Assembly (NCBI RefSeq): GCF_037975245.1
Contig: NC_092574.1
Location: 15,265,713-15,329,712 of the forward strand
Source of the DNA: Apostichopus japonicus
Lineage: Eukaryota > Echinodermata > Holothuroidea > Aspidochirotida > Stichopodidae
DNA: 64,000 bases
Direction: 5' to 3'
This document shows, piece after piece, positions 48,001-61,000 of this stretch (the first letter of the stretch is position 1; each line of letters starts with the position of its first letter). Position numbers and translations under genes: made by a program. A model generated the notes under the pieces. That model ran no database searches, was not told the DNA's origin, and saw only the letters and a program-made list of their open reading frames with translations.

Positions 48001-49359
48001 TTTTCTCACATTTTGTGGTGTAAAAACTAGGAATCTCTACCTCACACACACACACAGCGTGTTTTTAGGTTAAGGACTTGTTGATATTGTACAACAACTT
48101 ACATTACAAACGGTGCTAAATTAATGCTTGCAAATGAAAAGACTTATTGTATTTGCCACTGGCATTTGAAGCACTGGCTGGATACAAATGACGATACATG
48201 CAAACAGTTATACAAATTATGAATTTTTTAATTTCGGACATGAGTAATTTCGATTAATGTAAGATATTTGTGTACGAATAATCAGCATTGTCCTGCTTAA
48301 ACTTCTTCCATAAAGAGTGACAGAATTCAATTATAATAACATGATTTTTTAATTTTTTTCCATAATTTTAGGCCTGTATATCAGTTTCATATGCAAGATA
48401 TTAACATCAAAGCGTGTTATCAATTTAGAAGCAACTTTTCAGAATGCATTTCAAGTTTAAAGCTCTGTTGTTATGGTAATATCGTTTAAATTTGATAAAT
48501 TGTGGCCTTAAGCTCCACTGCCATATTTAATGCCTCATTCCATCTGCTGCCTGGCAACCTGCAGCAACAGATATACTATCTGTATTCCTTCTTGGAATAA
48601 ATCATTTCTATTTGCATAATTGAACATACTGTTTGCAGGTTTCAATTTCATATCAATTATAAAATGACTTAAGTGTTCCATCTTATAGTGACTGTATTTC
48701 TTTTGTTTCATGATTGACAAGGACAAATTGACAAGATTAAACTTAAATGACATTTTTGTCTTTAATATGAAAATTTTGTTTTCACATGTCAGACATTTTG
48801 TGAAAAAACGATGTCTTATTGATGCAACCCTTAATACTGCCAAGGAAGTATGATTGGTTGGTGGTTTTTTTCACTAATATAGAATCAATGTAAGAGATGT
48901 TCTGTTCAAGATTGGTTTTCACAGGTGATATTTCATAAATGATTATAACTATGAAAATCATTAATTCATAAATGCTCAAAACTATTGAAAACAGCAACTA
49001 ATTTTCTCATTAGTATTGGGCATTCATGTATTCATCTGTGATGTACATCAGAATCTGGGGTATTGCAGGGGTTGGGGGGGGGGGCTGGATTGTTTGTTGG
49101 GGAGGGTATGGAAACTTCCAAACACCTTTACAATGCTGCTTATTTGTTTGCCAAAATGCCAAAATTGAGTTGAGTCAAAAAAAAGTTGAGTCAAATCTAG
49201 ATACCTGCTTTCAGTATGTTAGAGTTTAACTTTTGACATGGCCTATTTACTTTACATTCATTCCTTTAGTTATGTAAACTAGTAATAGCCATTTCAAATG
49301 CCACACAATGACAGGATGTGTTCCCAATGGTTATCATTACATCAGTATCAATATTCATT
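48001..49359. other. Intergenic, nothing recognised
   Basis: AT-rich, no repeat family or exon identified. A G9 run at about 49075. Confidence 0.45.
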
Positions 49360-50905
49360 TAGTTGGATCTGAATATTCAGTTTAAGCTGTAATCTATTCT
49401 TTCAAGCTGTTAGAGAGATTCCATGGTAATATTCTCATATAAAATGAAATATGCTGTTTTCTTTCAAAAGATTCTAAATATTCATTGAACCAAATGGTTT
49501 CCAATATTCAGTGAGGCTGTATTCTTTCAGAGAGCTCTGAATATTCAGTTCAGATGTAGTTCTATCCTTTCAAAGTGTTACAAAGGTTCAGTGGTTGTAT
49601 TTCTTGTAATTAGTATTTAATATGCTAAATTTCTTTCATAGAGGAGTCTACAGATTCATTGAGCAAAATGCGTATCAGTATCGCTTCTCAGTGTTTTGGC
49701 TTAGATCATTATGTTCCCCTTCTTGGGGAATCGTGACACACACCTGACGATGATCACACAGTCACAGTCTCTATGCAAAGAGACTGGGGTTGAGATCAGA
49801 TCAGTCGTTTGGTAGTTTGGTTTTACGTGCCCAGGTTCTTTCTTGGGTGACTTTTCTTAAAATTATGCTTATCAGCATACAGTGAGGCTGTATTCTTTTA
49901 CATTATTACTACAACTAGGATTAATTATAAGGACATAGAAAGTCCATCTCCATAAACAAAAGAAGATACTTCCTATGCATATATCCTTCACAAATATGAA
50001 CATTACCTATGGATATTACCTATCGAGGGTGATTCTTTCGGACGGCTCTGAATATTCAGTTCAGTTGTACTACTACCCTTTTAAGCTGTTACAAAGATTC
50101 GATAGTTATATTCTTTCAATGAATGTTTAATTTGCTAATTTCTTTCAAAGGGTCTGAATATTCATTGTGCCAAATGCTTATCAACACATGTTGAGGCTGT
50201 ATTCTTTCAGACGGCTCTGAATATTCAGTTCAGTTGTAATTCTCTCCTTTCAAACTGTTACAAAGATTTATTGGTTGTATTCTTTCAATGCATGTTTAAT
50301 TTGCTAATTTCTTTCATAAGGTCTGAATATTCAGTGTCCCAAATGCTTATCAACACATGTTGAGGCTGTATTCTTTCAGAGGGCTCTGAATATTCAGTTC
50401 TGTTGTTATTCTAGCCTTTCAAGCTGTTACAAAGATTCAATGGTTGTATTCTTTCAATGAATGTTTAATTTGCTAATTTCTTTCATTGTTTCTTAATATT
50501 CATTGTGCCAAGTGCTTATCAACACACGTTGAGGCTGTATTCTTTCAGTGGCTCTGAATATTCAGTTCTGTTGTAACTCTAGCCTTTCAAAATGTTACAA
50601 ATATTCAATGGTTGTATTCTTTCAATGAATGTTAAGTTGCTAATTTCTTTCATAGTATCTGAATAGTCATCGTGCCAAATGCTTTTCAACACACGTTGAG
50701 GCTGTATGCTTTCAGAGGGCTCTGAATATTCAGTTCAGTTGTAAATCTATCCTTTCAAACTGTTACACTGATTCAATGGTTGTATTCTTTGAAAGGCCTC
50801 TGAATATTCAAAAAGCTGTTTTCTCTCAAAGTGTTTGACTATTAGTTCAGGTTGTATTCTAATTAAAATGTCGCTAACATTCAGTGAGGCTGTATCCTTT
50901 TGGAA
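49360..50905. repeat. Satellite, about 168-bp unit, eight to nine copies
   Basis: The landmark GAGGCTGTATTCTTTCAG lies at 49512, 49883, (50024 diverged), 50193, 50362, 50531, 50698 and 50885. Spacing is 167-169 bp in the regular core. Each unit also carries CTCTGAATATTCAGTTC, CTGTTACAAAGATTC and CAAATGCTTATCAACACA. The 371-bp gap between 49512 and 49883 is one unit plus a 196-bp insertion. Confidence 0.93.
49680..49864 (+). mobile_element. U2 snRNA-headed SINE, copy 2, inserted in the satellite
   Basis: Starts ATCGCTTCTCAGTGTTTTGG, CTTAGATCA, close to the U2 snRNA 5' end, then the same non-U2 body as the copy at 10846-11041, ending TTGGGTGACTTTTCTTAAAA. Flanked by ATGCGTATCAG (49668-49678) and ATGCTTATCAG (49865-49875), an 11-bp target duplication with one difference. 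Removing the insert plus one duplicate restores a satellite unit of about 175 bp, which independently confirms the boundaries. Confidence 0.9.
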
Positions 50906-53239
50906 TGGTTGTGCCTTGTCGTTTTGTAAATACTAAACTTAACATGCAAACAGGGTTTTATCCAAATTTGTATATTTTCTTACTGCACATGTTTATGGTT
51001 TGAAAACAAGTTATGCACATTGGAATGGCCTTTTCCAGTTTAATACCTGTCACATTTACTCCTTTTATTTCAAATTACTGTACATTACATAACATAAATG
51101 AAATATACTTATCTTCTTCTCTTCTCTTCACATTCTTTCATCTTTTTATTTTTATTTTAACCTGTCTATTTCTCTTTAAAACAAACTTTCATTGATGTAA
51201 ATAATTTTAATACACATCAGTTTTAAAAAGGGGAAACATTTTACCACAGGGAATTCAAAAATGTATTTAAGAATAGAGTATGCAAAATGTACGGAAAATA
51301 AAGATATTTAATCTCGCATCGAATATTAGCACTCTGTCTGCTGGGTATCTTTGTCTTTGTACATTTATTTTTTAATACTGCCATGAATATTTTCATTTGG
51401 TTTTTCAATTTGTTCAAAGTAATTTGAACCAATTGTGAACAATGATCCTGGCATTGTTTTATTTTTACCTATTTCATATGATGATATGTTCTTTAAACCT
51501 GTACGACAAAAAGTGTTCACTATGGGTGGTCGAGAACTCACATTTAAACTGTTGATTTTTTAATTATCACGTAGCACAATTGATCTTTGAATGGTGATTG
51601 TAACAAGGAGTGACAGTTATGGATTTTGTGGATAATTACTTTGTATTCTTTAAGGTGGGTGTCCAACTCCATTTACTCCCTTAATTATGATTCCCTTACA
51701 ACTTAGACTTGTTTGAAAAGAGTTATAAAAAATTCTACCACCAAATGAAAGATACTGCGTCCGAAAGATATTTACCTTGAAATGTTATTTTATCAACCCT
51801 AACACCAGCAATGATGCAGACAATAAACCTTCAATTTTCCAAATGAAAAAAAAAGAAGAAGCATAAACACAAATTATTTGGCACTAGATTAAACGATACC
51901 TGGTTCTAATCGATCAATAGAGCTGTAGAATATACATGATCACTGTACCAGCTTTAATATGTTGACTTTTTAATCTCAATATCTCAACCCATCATTTTTT
52001 TCCATCCAAAGGGGGGTGGGGGGAGGTGTATCTGACAACCGCATGGAATTTCCCCTGATATTGTATTTTTGGTATCACTTGGATGAAGTTCCCTTCTATA
52101 TATATAAACTCCTCACACCATGTCCCACTTGTGAATTCATAAAAGAAAAGCCCTGCTTCCTATGTTGTGTAATAAGTAGCTAGAAAAAGCACGCAAACCT
52201 GCCCTGAATATCATTCAACTGCGCATTTTATTTCAGGATGACATAATGAGCAACGAATGCAACAATATATTAGCTAGGATCTGTGTAATTTTCTTATGGC
52301 ACTTCAACTCTCCCATCAAAAAATGAATACGCTTTTTAAGAGAACATAAGATAACATAGACTCTGACTTGAAATTAGTTTTCTTATGTATGTCTGTATAG
52401 TGCAGTTATTAACACAGTTCAATGTTTAAACAGGCATTGCAAGCCATCGCCTGCCCACTTCAACTGAACAACTTGGATATTAATAATAGCGATGGTGTGC
52501 AAGGACTGGGGGTAGTGATTGCGGTAGTTCTTACGTCACTGCCATGAACTTGGACTATTGTCACAGACTCAGCATGTGACTGCAGCCGTGTCACACTCAC
52601 ATTACGAATCATAGCGTGGAATCCACCTTCCTACTTCACCCGACCAACCCCCCACCCACCCCCACCCCCCCCCCCCGCCCCATGCACAGTTGGGTAAATT
52701 TGACAACACCATTGGAGGTAACCGTGATGATCATCTATTTAGAAAACATAAACAGAAAATTTAAAGAACTTGCAAACTACAGGAGTGATTTTTGTGAGGC
52801 AAGCTGTGCATTAACAATGCTTGATGCGAAGCTCAGCTTATGGTATTTTTTTGTTTACATCCACACAACTGCAATAATGGCTATTCTATTTCATTAAAGA
52901 AAGAATTGATAATATAAAATTTGCAATTGGATACTTATAATTGTTGACACTTTATAGAATACAAAGTTTTGACCAACATCGACGGCCTGGTAATGTTGTC
53001 TGGCTTTCACCATTATAGAGGGAGTATCACGAAAGCGGACTGGGTGTGGGGGTGAAGAGGGGGCTATACTGTCTTCCATTCGAAAAGTGTAGGGGCATCA
53101 GGAATATTTTGCTGTCTCCTCACTTTTCAAGTAGGAGGTGCATCTCCTAGAGTAGCCTGTAGGCTATACACTATGGTATTGCATAGAATTTTCAGCTGGG
53201 TCATTTGTGTGAGCAGAAAAGATTTTCATAGACATAATC
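50906..53239. other. Intergenic, nothing recognised
   Basis: AT-rich, with a G-rich tract near 52012 and a C-rich tract at 52645-52680. No supportable gene on either strand. Confidence 0.45.
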
Positions 53240-54240
53240 GTAAATGAGAAGTTTTTTTTTCGATCCATGCATTTCATGGTCCGTCGAAACTTCGACACAA
53301 AATCAACATTTTGACATTAAAAGTATAGATTCGGATAAAACGCCGATCGCAGTTGGAACAGTTTCTGTGGACATTTTTTCATGAAATTTAAAAATTCCAA
53401 AATAAAGTCAGAATAAAAAATAAAATTCTAAATAAAACATTACAAAATTTCAAAATACAATATCAAACTTTCGAAAAACAAAATTAAAAAAATTATTTTA
53501 TTTTGAGATTCAATTGTGGAATGTTTGTGATGTGATATTTTAAAATAAAAACAAAATCGAAATTACTTAGGGACATTCGAGAGTGCTAGAAAATAGACAA
53601 TATTATGGGATAAGAGTGGAAGTTTCTATTAAATATTCGATGTTTCCACTTGTATCTCAAAAGTTCCCCTTTTTATGACGTAAAAGTCGAAAAAAAAAAC
53701 TTCTGTGTCGATAGTTTATTTGAAGAGAAAAGATCGAAATATTTCTAGAAAATAATTAAAGTTGAATCCTTAAGGTAGAAAATATAAATTTTAAATTTCG
53801 AAAATTCGAGGTGCAAGTCGATATATCGACAAAAGTAGTCGAAAGACAGTAAAAAAGTAAACAATGGGAGCTAAAATTGTCAACATTTTGAAATTTTCTA
53901 ATGTCACATCTGGATCTTCATAGCACCAACAAAGCCAAAAATCTTCCCGGGAAGACTTTTCCCCTCGTTTTCTTGATAGTTCTCACGTCACTGAAGTCAA
54001 TGAAAAAATGTGAACGGAATGAAATAGTATCGAAAGTTACGAAAAGTACTTTACTTGAATTGAACAAAGGCCGCGAAAGAGTGTCCAGTTTCGGGAACCG
54101 CAAACTTCGAGTGCAGTGGGGCATGTGACTAATTTGATTTAAGGGCCGGGGTGGGGGGGGGGGGGCATTCATCAAAATCACATCTAGTTCCGACAAAATG
54201 AATCCTTTTTCCATTCTCAAGGGGAAGTTTCGACTATAAA
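53240..54240. other. TCGA/TTCGAA-rich non-coding segment
   Basis: Dense TCGAAA, TTCGA and TCGATA words (for example AGTCGATATATCGACAAAAG at 53816) over about 1 kb, unlike the CpG-poor surroundings. Similar wording occurs at 4096-4350. No coding motif recognised. A G-run follows at about 54150. Confidence 0.4.
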
Positions 54241-54957
54241 GTAAAGCTGCAATTACCGTAACTTATTATTTAAGCAGTATCACTTTGAATGCAGCCGGCA
54301 ATCTGAAAACCCTCATTAGAACCCTCCTTAGAATTTGCCAACGTGTCTTTAATTACAGAACTATCTTTTTATAGAATAATAGTCTCAACGATGTTGAGAC
54401 AAGTTATATACGATCCCAATCGACATGCAAGATCCCTTCGCTGCAAACATTTTCAAGCAATTCTCACGTGAACATTCAAACGACTCTCCAACTCCCCTAA
54501 GCAAAGATCTCCTTGTATTGAACTACCTCTGAGCCTCCTCCCCCCCCCCCCCCCAATTTTAAGGCATGTTCCTAAGCGACAGTTGTAAGTTGAGAGACAG
54601 GATGGGGGAGGAATTTCTCGCAAGATGAGATGTAGAAACTATCGGGTATTTATTGCTTCAGCACATCCCAGGTAGTCTTACCAGGGGGCTTTCAAATGGT
54701 CTTATGCAAACCTTTACATTTCCCAGGCTTCAACCACGACAATTTCCACAGTAAGTTTTCGTCATCCGGGCAACATTCTCAGGGGGTACGGCAGCTCCGA
54801 CCGAAAACAAATGCCAAATGTCAGCAGCTGTCCATGGATAGCAATTTTCTGTATGAAAATCTGGTCAATCGCAGAAAAAAAATTAAAGGATTGCCAAGAT
54901 CCAAACGTTAGAAAATTCTTTAGAAGATGAAGAATTTGATCTTATTTTTAGGTCACA
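54241..54957. other. Upstream region and probable 5' leader of PHKA
   Basis: Contains a C14-like tract near 54541. No TATA box or other clear promoter element seen. An upstream ATG at 54696 opens a 71-codon frame that ends at 54911, before the PHKA start. Confidence 0.35.
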
Positions 54958-55035
54958 ATGCGGAGCAGAAGTAATTCGGGCGTCCGTTTGGACTTTTTTC
55001 ATCGTTTACTGGAGAAAACCATTTTTATCAATCAG
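54958..55035 (+). CDS. PHKA: PHKA exon 1
   Basis: 26 codons, [20 protein letters not shown] then TIFINQ, donor CAG|GTGAAA. The start matches the conserved [12 protein letters not shown] of alpha subunits, which fixes the initiation codon. Compared with vertebrates, the segment after VRLD ([14 protein letters not shown]) is diverged. Confidence 0.93.
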
Positions 55036-58000
55036 GTGAAAAGCTCTAACCGTTAAGGCCTTAATACATTAAATACATTACAAGTTAACATGTTCAGTCT
55101 AATGGGTTGGCCTAACGCTGGAGCATAATGGTGATAGCACTAGCGGTACCAATTTCACGAATCAAAAATAGACTTTACCCAGGCATGACCAAAAGACTAC
55201 CGCGGCACGATAAAATTCGAAAATATCTCAACATTTCTGTGAATGTAGCTTGAGCTTAGCCATATAAATGTTTAACAGCCAGTTGGCCAAAACAACTGAC
55301 TGATCATTGTACTGATACACCTAGGCCTAGTGATAGTAGATACAATCACAAAGTATCAGTATGAACTGCTTCTTAAGTCTACTAACTAGTTTTAAGCTAA
55401 GTTCTAGCCATGGTAACATGCTTCGTTAAATCGCTTCCCCCAAAGGACATCTACTTGTCACAGAAGTAGCATCCTTTTACTTAAATACTGTAGGCTATAT
55501 GGTTGTGCCTGTCAGGTGAATGAATATGGTAACTAGTGTGCATCAGGCTGCCAGATGAATGTGCTATATCAGTACAGCCATGAATTGGTATGGTTTCAAA
55601 TCCAGTTAGACAGTGCATGGTTTTAGAAAGTACAATTTGAGTGGATTGGGCACCCTTTATATATTTGCTTTAACATCATGAAACATGTAAGTCAGTTCTC
55701 TGACTGGGTTTGTAAAAGATGAAATGTGAGCAGAAGAAATATATTGTACTTCATTCCAATAACAATCTCTCTCTCTCTCTTCAGAATGCAGTGACTGGGC
55801 TATTTAGGTCCAGCAACAAAAGCAATGATGCCTGGGTGCGTGATAATGTCTATGCAATTATGGCTGTCTGGGGCCTCTCCATGGCGTACCGAAAACAAGC
55901 CGACTTGGATGAGGATAGAGCTAAAGCCTATGCCCTGGAACAAGTAAGTACTGTATGATATCACTACCAACCATCTGGACTAGATATTATCCAAATAGAT
56001 CTGTGCAGCCATGTTCATGGTCCAAAGTCTCTAATGATTTGTGAATGTCCCATATGCAACGGTCATAATGAGGAGTAAAAAACAGTTCTGTAGCCTACTT
56101 TGTTTGCAGTTGATTCCATTTGCTGCCATTTGGTACTACTGTATACAGGTCTCCCCTTCCTTCCCTCCTTACCTTCCCCTCTCCACACCATCCACCCCTG
56201 CTGAAAAGGTCAATAAACCAATAATAAACTCCACTAAAATGAAAGGATAGCGGGAATGGGGTTGAAGATTAGAATTTTGAGAGATGTATTCAGGTTAAAT
56301 TATGTGATTAAACGCTATAAGTACGCACTTTGATGCTTTTGGACTGTCTTTGCCCATTTTTTAGGATGTTGTTCGTTCAATGAGAGCTCTGCTGACCAGC
56401 ATGATGAAGCAAGTAGAAAAGGTGGAGATGTTTAAACACAGCCAGTCACCAGAGGACAGCCTACATGCCAAGTACAGCTCACTGACAGGACACACCTGCG
56501 TGGGGGATCAGGAATGGGGACACCTACAGATTGATGCAACTTCACTGTTCCTCCTTATGCTCTCACAGATGACTGCATCAGGTAAGAGAATTTGTTTTAA
56601 GAGTCCAAGTGATGAGGTTTTAGGAGTGGGGGGGGAGGGGGGAGGGAATGGGGATCCTGACCAAAGATAGAAGGGGTGGTGGTGGGAGAAAATTGATGGG
56701 AGGGATGAAATGGGGGACAAGGCCAAGCTGAATACTGTTGTTACGATGACTTTATTGTTGATAAGAAAGCAGGGTGATTGACCAGTGTAATGTCTGTCTG
56801 TGAGTGAACAAAACTCTAGGATATAGAGGCACAACAGGTGCTGAAATTAGGAGGTCTCTCTCATTGCAACCATTGTATGGTGATTGTTTTGTTAGTGTTT
56901 ATGTGCGAGCCTGATGTTATTAATATTACATGTTTGTACAAGCCTGGACCAGAGATGAATCACTTGGGTTTGAGTATTTGTTTTGAGTATTTGTTATTGT
57001 TTTAGTTGATTCTTACTGTTACACTTGATCCATCATATATCAGTTGAACTCCATAACATCAGACTCTAATCATCTTATTTGTTCGATGCAAAACATAACA
57101 GTGATAAGCCCAGCACTTATTATTATTTTGTTACTTTGGAGTGATATCTTGAGATTTTTAGTACAAAAGACAGACAAAGAAACACAATTTGATCAATTGG
57201 GAGAGGTTTTTAATAAGAACCATCACCTCCCTCTCCCATGCCCCTCGGGAAGAAAAGAAACTCTTTAGGTCTGTGCGTGAGAAAGGAGGATAACCAAAGT
57301 CTTGTTACATGTTACTAACTTTTACTGCAAGGAGTTGTTCAACATTTGAATCACATTGTTTTTAATTTTTTTCTTCTTCTATAGGTCTTCAAATTGTGTT
57401 CACTCTAGATGAAGTAGATTTTATTCAAAACCTTGTCTTTTACATCGAGAACGCGTATCGCATTCCGGTAAGTTCTTGAGATCTCTGACTCACCTTTCAT
57501 TGTTTGTTAAATGCAAAGAATTTGTAAAATAGATTCCTTCAATGCAATTATGTATAGTAATTACTAAAAGGTAAGTGACTTTCAGTAAGATACCATATAA
57601 CATGCAGCAGTTTTGCTCATTATTACAGGGTAAAAACATCTGAAGGGATAGATGATAGGAGATTTAAAAACTATATAGGAAAGGATATGTAAAAAGGATA
57701 TATCAAAGGATATATAGAAGGATCTTTACACAGTATAACAACTGTTAGATCTATGTTAACTCATCCTTCTGTTTGCTTGTCTTGATGAATCAGCTCACTG
57801 TTGCTTCCAATTACAATTATCTATCTTTGCAGGATTATGGTATATGGGAAAGAGGTGACAAAACAAACCACGGTTTCCCTGAACTGAATGCCAGCTCAAT
57901 AGGAATGGCTAAGGTAATCAAACCTACAGTATGAAATGTTTCCCCCGAAAGGAAAGGAGGGCGGTATTGAAGAACTTAGCATGCATAGACTCCGGATGTA

Positions 58001-61000
58001 TGACCTGATTAATTCGCCTCGGCTTTGAGTACAACGTTCCTGTAAGCTGCTGTACTGGACGAATCTAACCGTAATAGTAATTGCAGACTTTGCGATGCAT
58101 GTTATAGTCAGTGCAGACTTTGCCATCCGTGGTCCCACCTAACAATTTTTGTGAGGTCGTAAGAGTGACTCCCATAGTGTCCACTTTTGGGAAACCAAAA
58201 ATGAAAATGTTTCTTATTTTTCTAACATAACAGCTCTGTGATTTCCCATTAAATCGTAATCAAATCACAATGGTCATAGACCATACATAGTTAATTTTAA
58301 ACAATTTGTAATGTATCAAAACACTGTTCTGTCTTTTTAGTCTTAATGTTAAATACATTCTGTAAAATAGCTAGCAACGTTTTTAGTATTAGGCCTGCAA
58401 TGCAACCAAACATGGTAACCCCTCTGTAACTGCATGAACTTTTAGGTGCAAAAAACTTCATGTTTAGTAGCATTTGAAAATCAATGCCCAGGAAATGCTG
58501 TCATACCGGACAGTTATTTTAATAGTTTACTTCAGATGTGCAATGTTTATCTCAAATTGATGAACGCAACTGTCGGCTAATTGTAGTTGTGGCGCCAATC
58601 ATTGATGTACTATTCTCTCACCTGTTGCCGATGGCAACAACTACTGTACTTTGGCTCCTCAATCAAAGTGTAGTAGGACATTAAACCTGGCTCAAAAATT
58701 GACCAAAACTCTAGCGCTCTAAAGCAGTATGAGAATAAACTAAATAAAAACATTGAAAAGCACATACATGTCCTGTGTTTTGTCATTTCTGTAAGTTTGT
58801 TTTTAAATTTGCCTTGTTGTCCATTTGAAAGCTGCAAAAACATTCTAGGGCATATCGGTCCTAAAAATTCACAAAGTTTTACTGGTTAGTATGTTGATAG
58901 TTTTTTAACTGTTCCTGCTAGTAACTGTGATAATGTTATTTCGACAGGCTGCCATGGAAGCTGTTAATGAGTTGGATTTATTCTGTGCGAGGGGCGGAGC
59001 CTCATCTGTCATTCACGTCAAGTCCGATAAAGTTGCTCAGTGTCAGGCCATACTGCATTCTATGCTACCCAGAGAGTCAAATTCCAAGGTAAGAGCGACG
59101 AAAACAAAAACAGAAGTTTTTTTTTCTTCTCTCTTCAAACTTCACTGCTACTATAAATCATCTTCTGTAATTTTAGCTTGGTATGTATTAGACAAGCATT
59201 TGAGGGATTTCAGTAGGTGATCTTCTGCTTAGTGGCTTGCTTCTTCAAAGCAAGCAGGCACATAGGTTTTACACACTGAATGTATTATTAGGCCTTTGAT
59301 TTTGCATATTATTCACCGACATTGTTTGACGATAGTTTGTGGTAGCCGAGACCTAAAGTTATTTGATCTTGACCAACCAAGATATTCTTTGACAATTCTA
59401 TATGATTTTCACATGTAACATAATGGCTGCTTAGATTCAATCATATCATAAATTAAATAATTTGGAAATTAAAATTGATTTGCAGCATTTTCTTTGTTCC
59501 TTATTTTTCCATTTAAAAAAAAAAAGTCTTGGTTTAGCTAAGATAAAAATTCATTTTACCTTTCGTAAGTCAGTCCATGCTGCATTATGGAAATAAGTAA
59601 CCAAGAATGCTTAGAAAGTGTCAATAGTACTATTATACCTAAATGCTCATCACAATACTTATTGTGATGATATTTCCAAAATTGTTAACCTCAAGTTTCA
59701 AGTGATGTTAAATGATACAGTAAATATTTGTGACTTGGTCTTTGTCATTCTACTTCTTCAGTGGGGGGAGGGGAAAGGGGCAGGGGGAGACTGCTAATCT
59801 CAAAATAGCATGCAACAATAACAGATTTTACTCTTTTTTTAAGTTCATGCAGCCTTATACCACATTACTATTAATAGAATTCTACTTTGTATCAATTGTG
59901 ATGCAACCTTCTCTGAAATTGAACTTACTGTTGCAAACAAGCAAAAATAACATACTTGGCTTTTGTGCCACATTTACTTTGAGAGAGATGCTTAAGTGAC
60001 TTGATATGTTTATTACTTTTAATAATGCCATTTTCATAAGATTATTCAAAAGTGTAATTAAGTTAGATTGTCTTTTATATTGTCTCAGGAAGTTGATGCT
60101 GGTTTACTCTCAGTCATTGGTTTCCCTGCTTTTGCGGTGGATGATGAGAGCATCTTGAATCACACCAAAGATGATATTATGTGCAAACTTCAAGGAAAAT
60201 ATGGCTGTAAGAGATTTCTCAGGGATGGATATAAGACGGTCAAAGAGGTAAAAACACAAACAGTTCTGAAGTTTTTTCCATTATTTACAGATGCGGTCAG
60301 TTTTCCTGAAACGACATACTTTTATGATACAGGAGAATACATCCGTTATTTAACCAAAGATTTATTGCAAGGTCAATTAACAAAGGTTATGTTGGCCCTC
60401 CCTGTAGAGAATGGTTACATTGTTAATGTCACTGCTGTGATGTTCATGTATGCATGCTTTGGGATAAATACACACGTCCTCCTTCCGCTCAAACCTTGTG
60501 CCTTTCGACATTTTTTGGTCTCCAGGATCAGCTCCCACATATGCTCTCTGTACATCCAAAGTCCTAACTTTATGCTCAATTATGAATCACCTTGATTTGA
60601 GCCTTGAAAAAATCTTTGATCACTCTCTTTCTCTCCCATCTCAACTTCTCCCCGAGCTCTATTTGCTACACATGGTTTTAACTGTTGAAATTTTATAAAC
60701 CCAAGTAAAGTTCCAATATCAAAAGATGAAAGAAAATACATTGCAGGTAAATGTCTGTTTATGCGAACAACTGCTTAAAAAGTGGCCATTAGATCCTGGG
60801 TATCTTCAAATAGTTTCAATAAATTGTAACTATAAATAATATTTTGACTTTTCCACTTATTCAGGATCCAAACAGGATGTACTATGAGTCAGCCGAACTT
60901 AAGATTTTTGAAAACATCGAGTGCGAGTGGCCAGTCTTTTACATCTTCCTAATGCTAGATGGCATATTTAGCAACAATAAGGAACAGATCAGTGAGTACC

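Noticed and set aside
60248-60595. Read-through of PHKA exon 7 into the intron
   Set aside because: Similarity to the family stops at the GT donor (VKE|GTAAAA), and the next exon restores the conserved DPNRMYYE exactly in frame.
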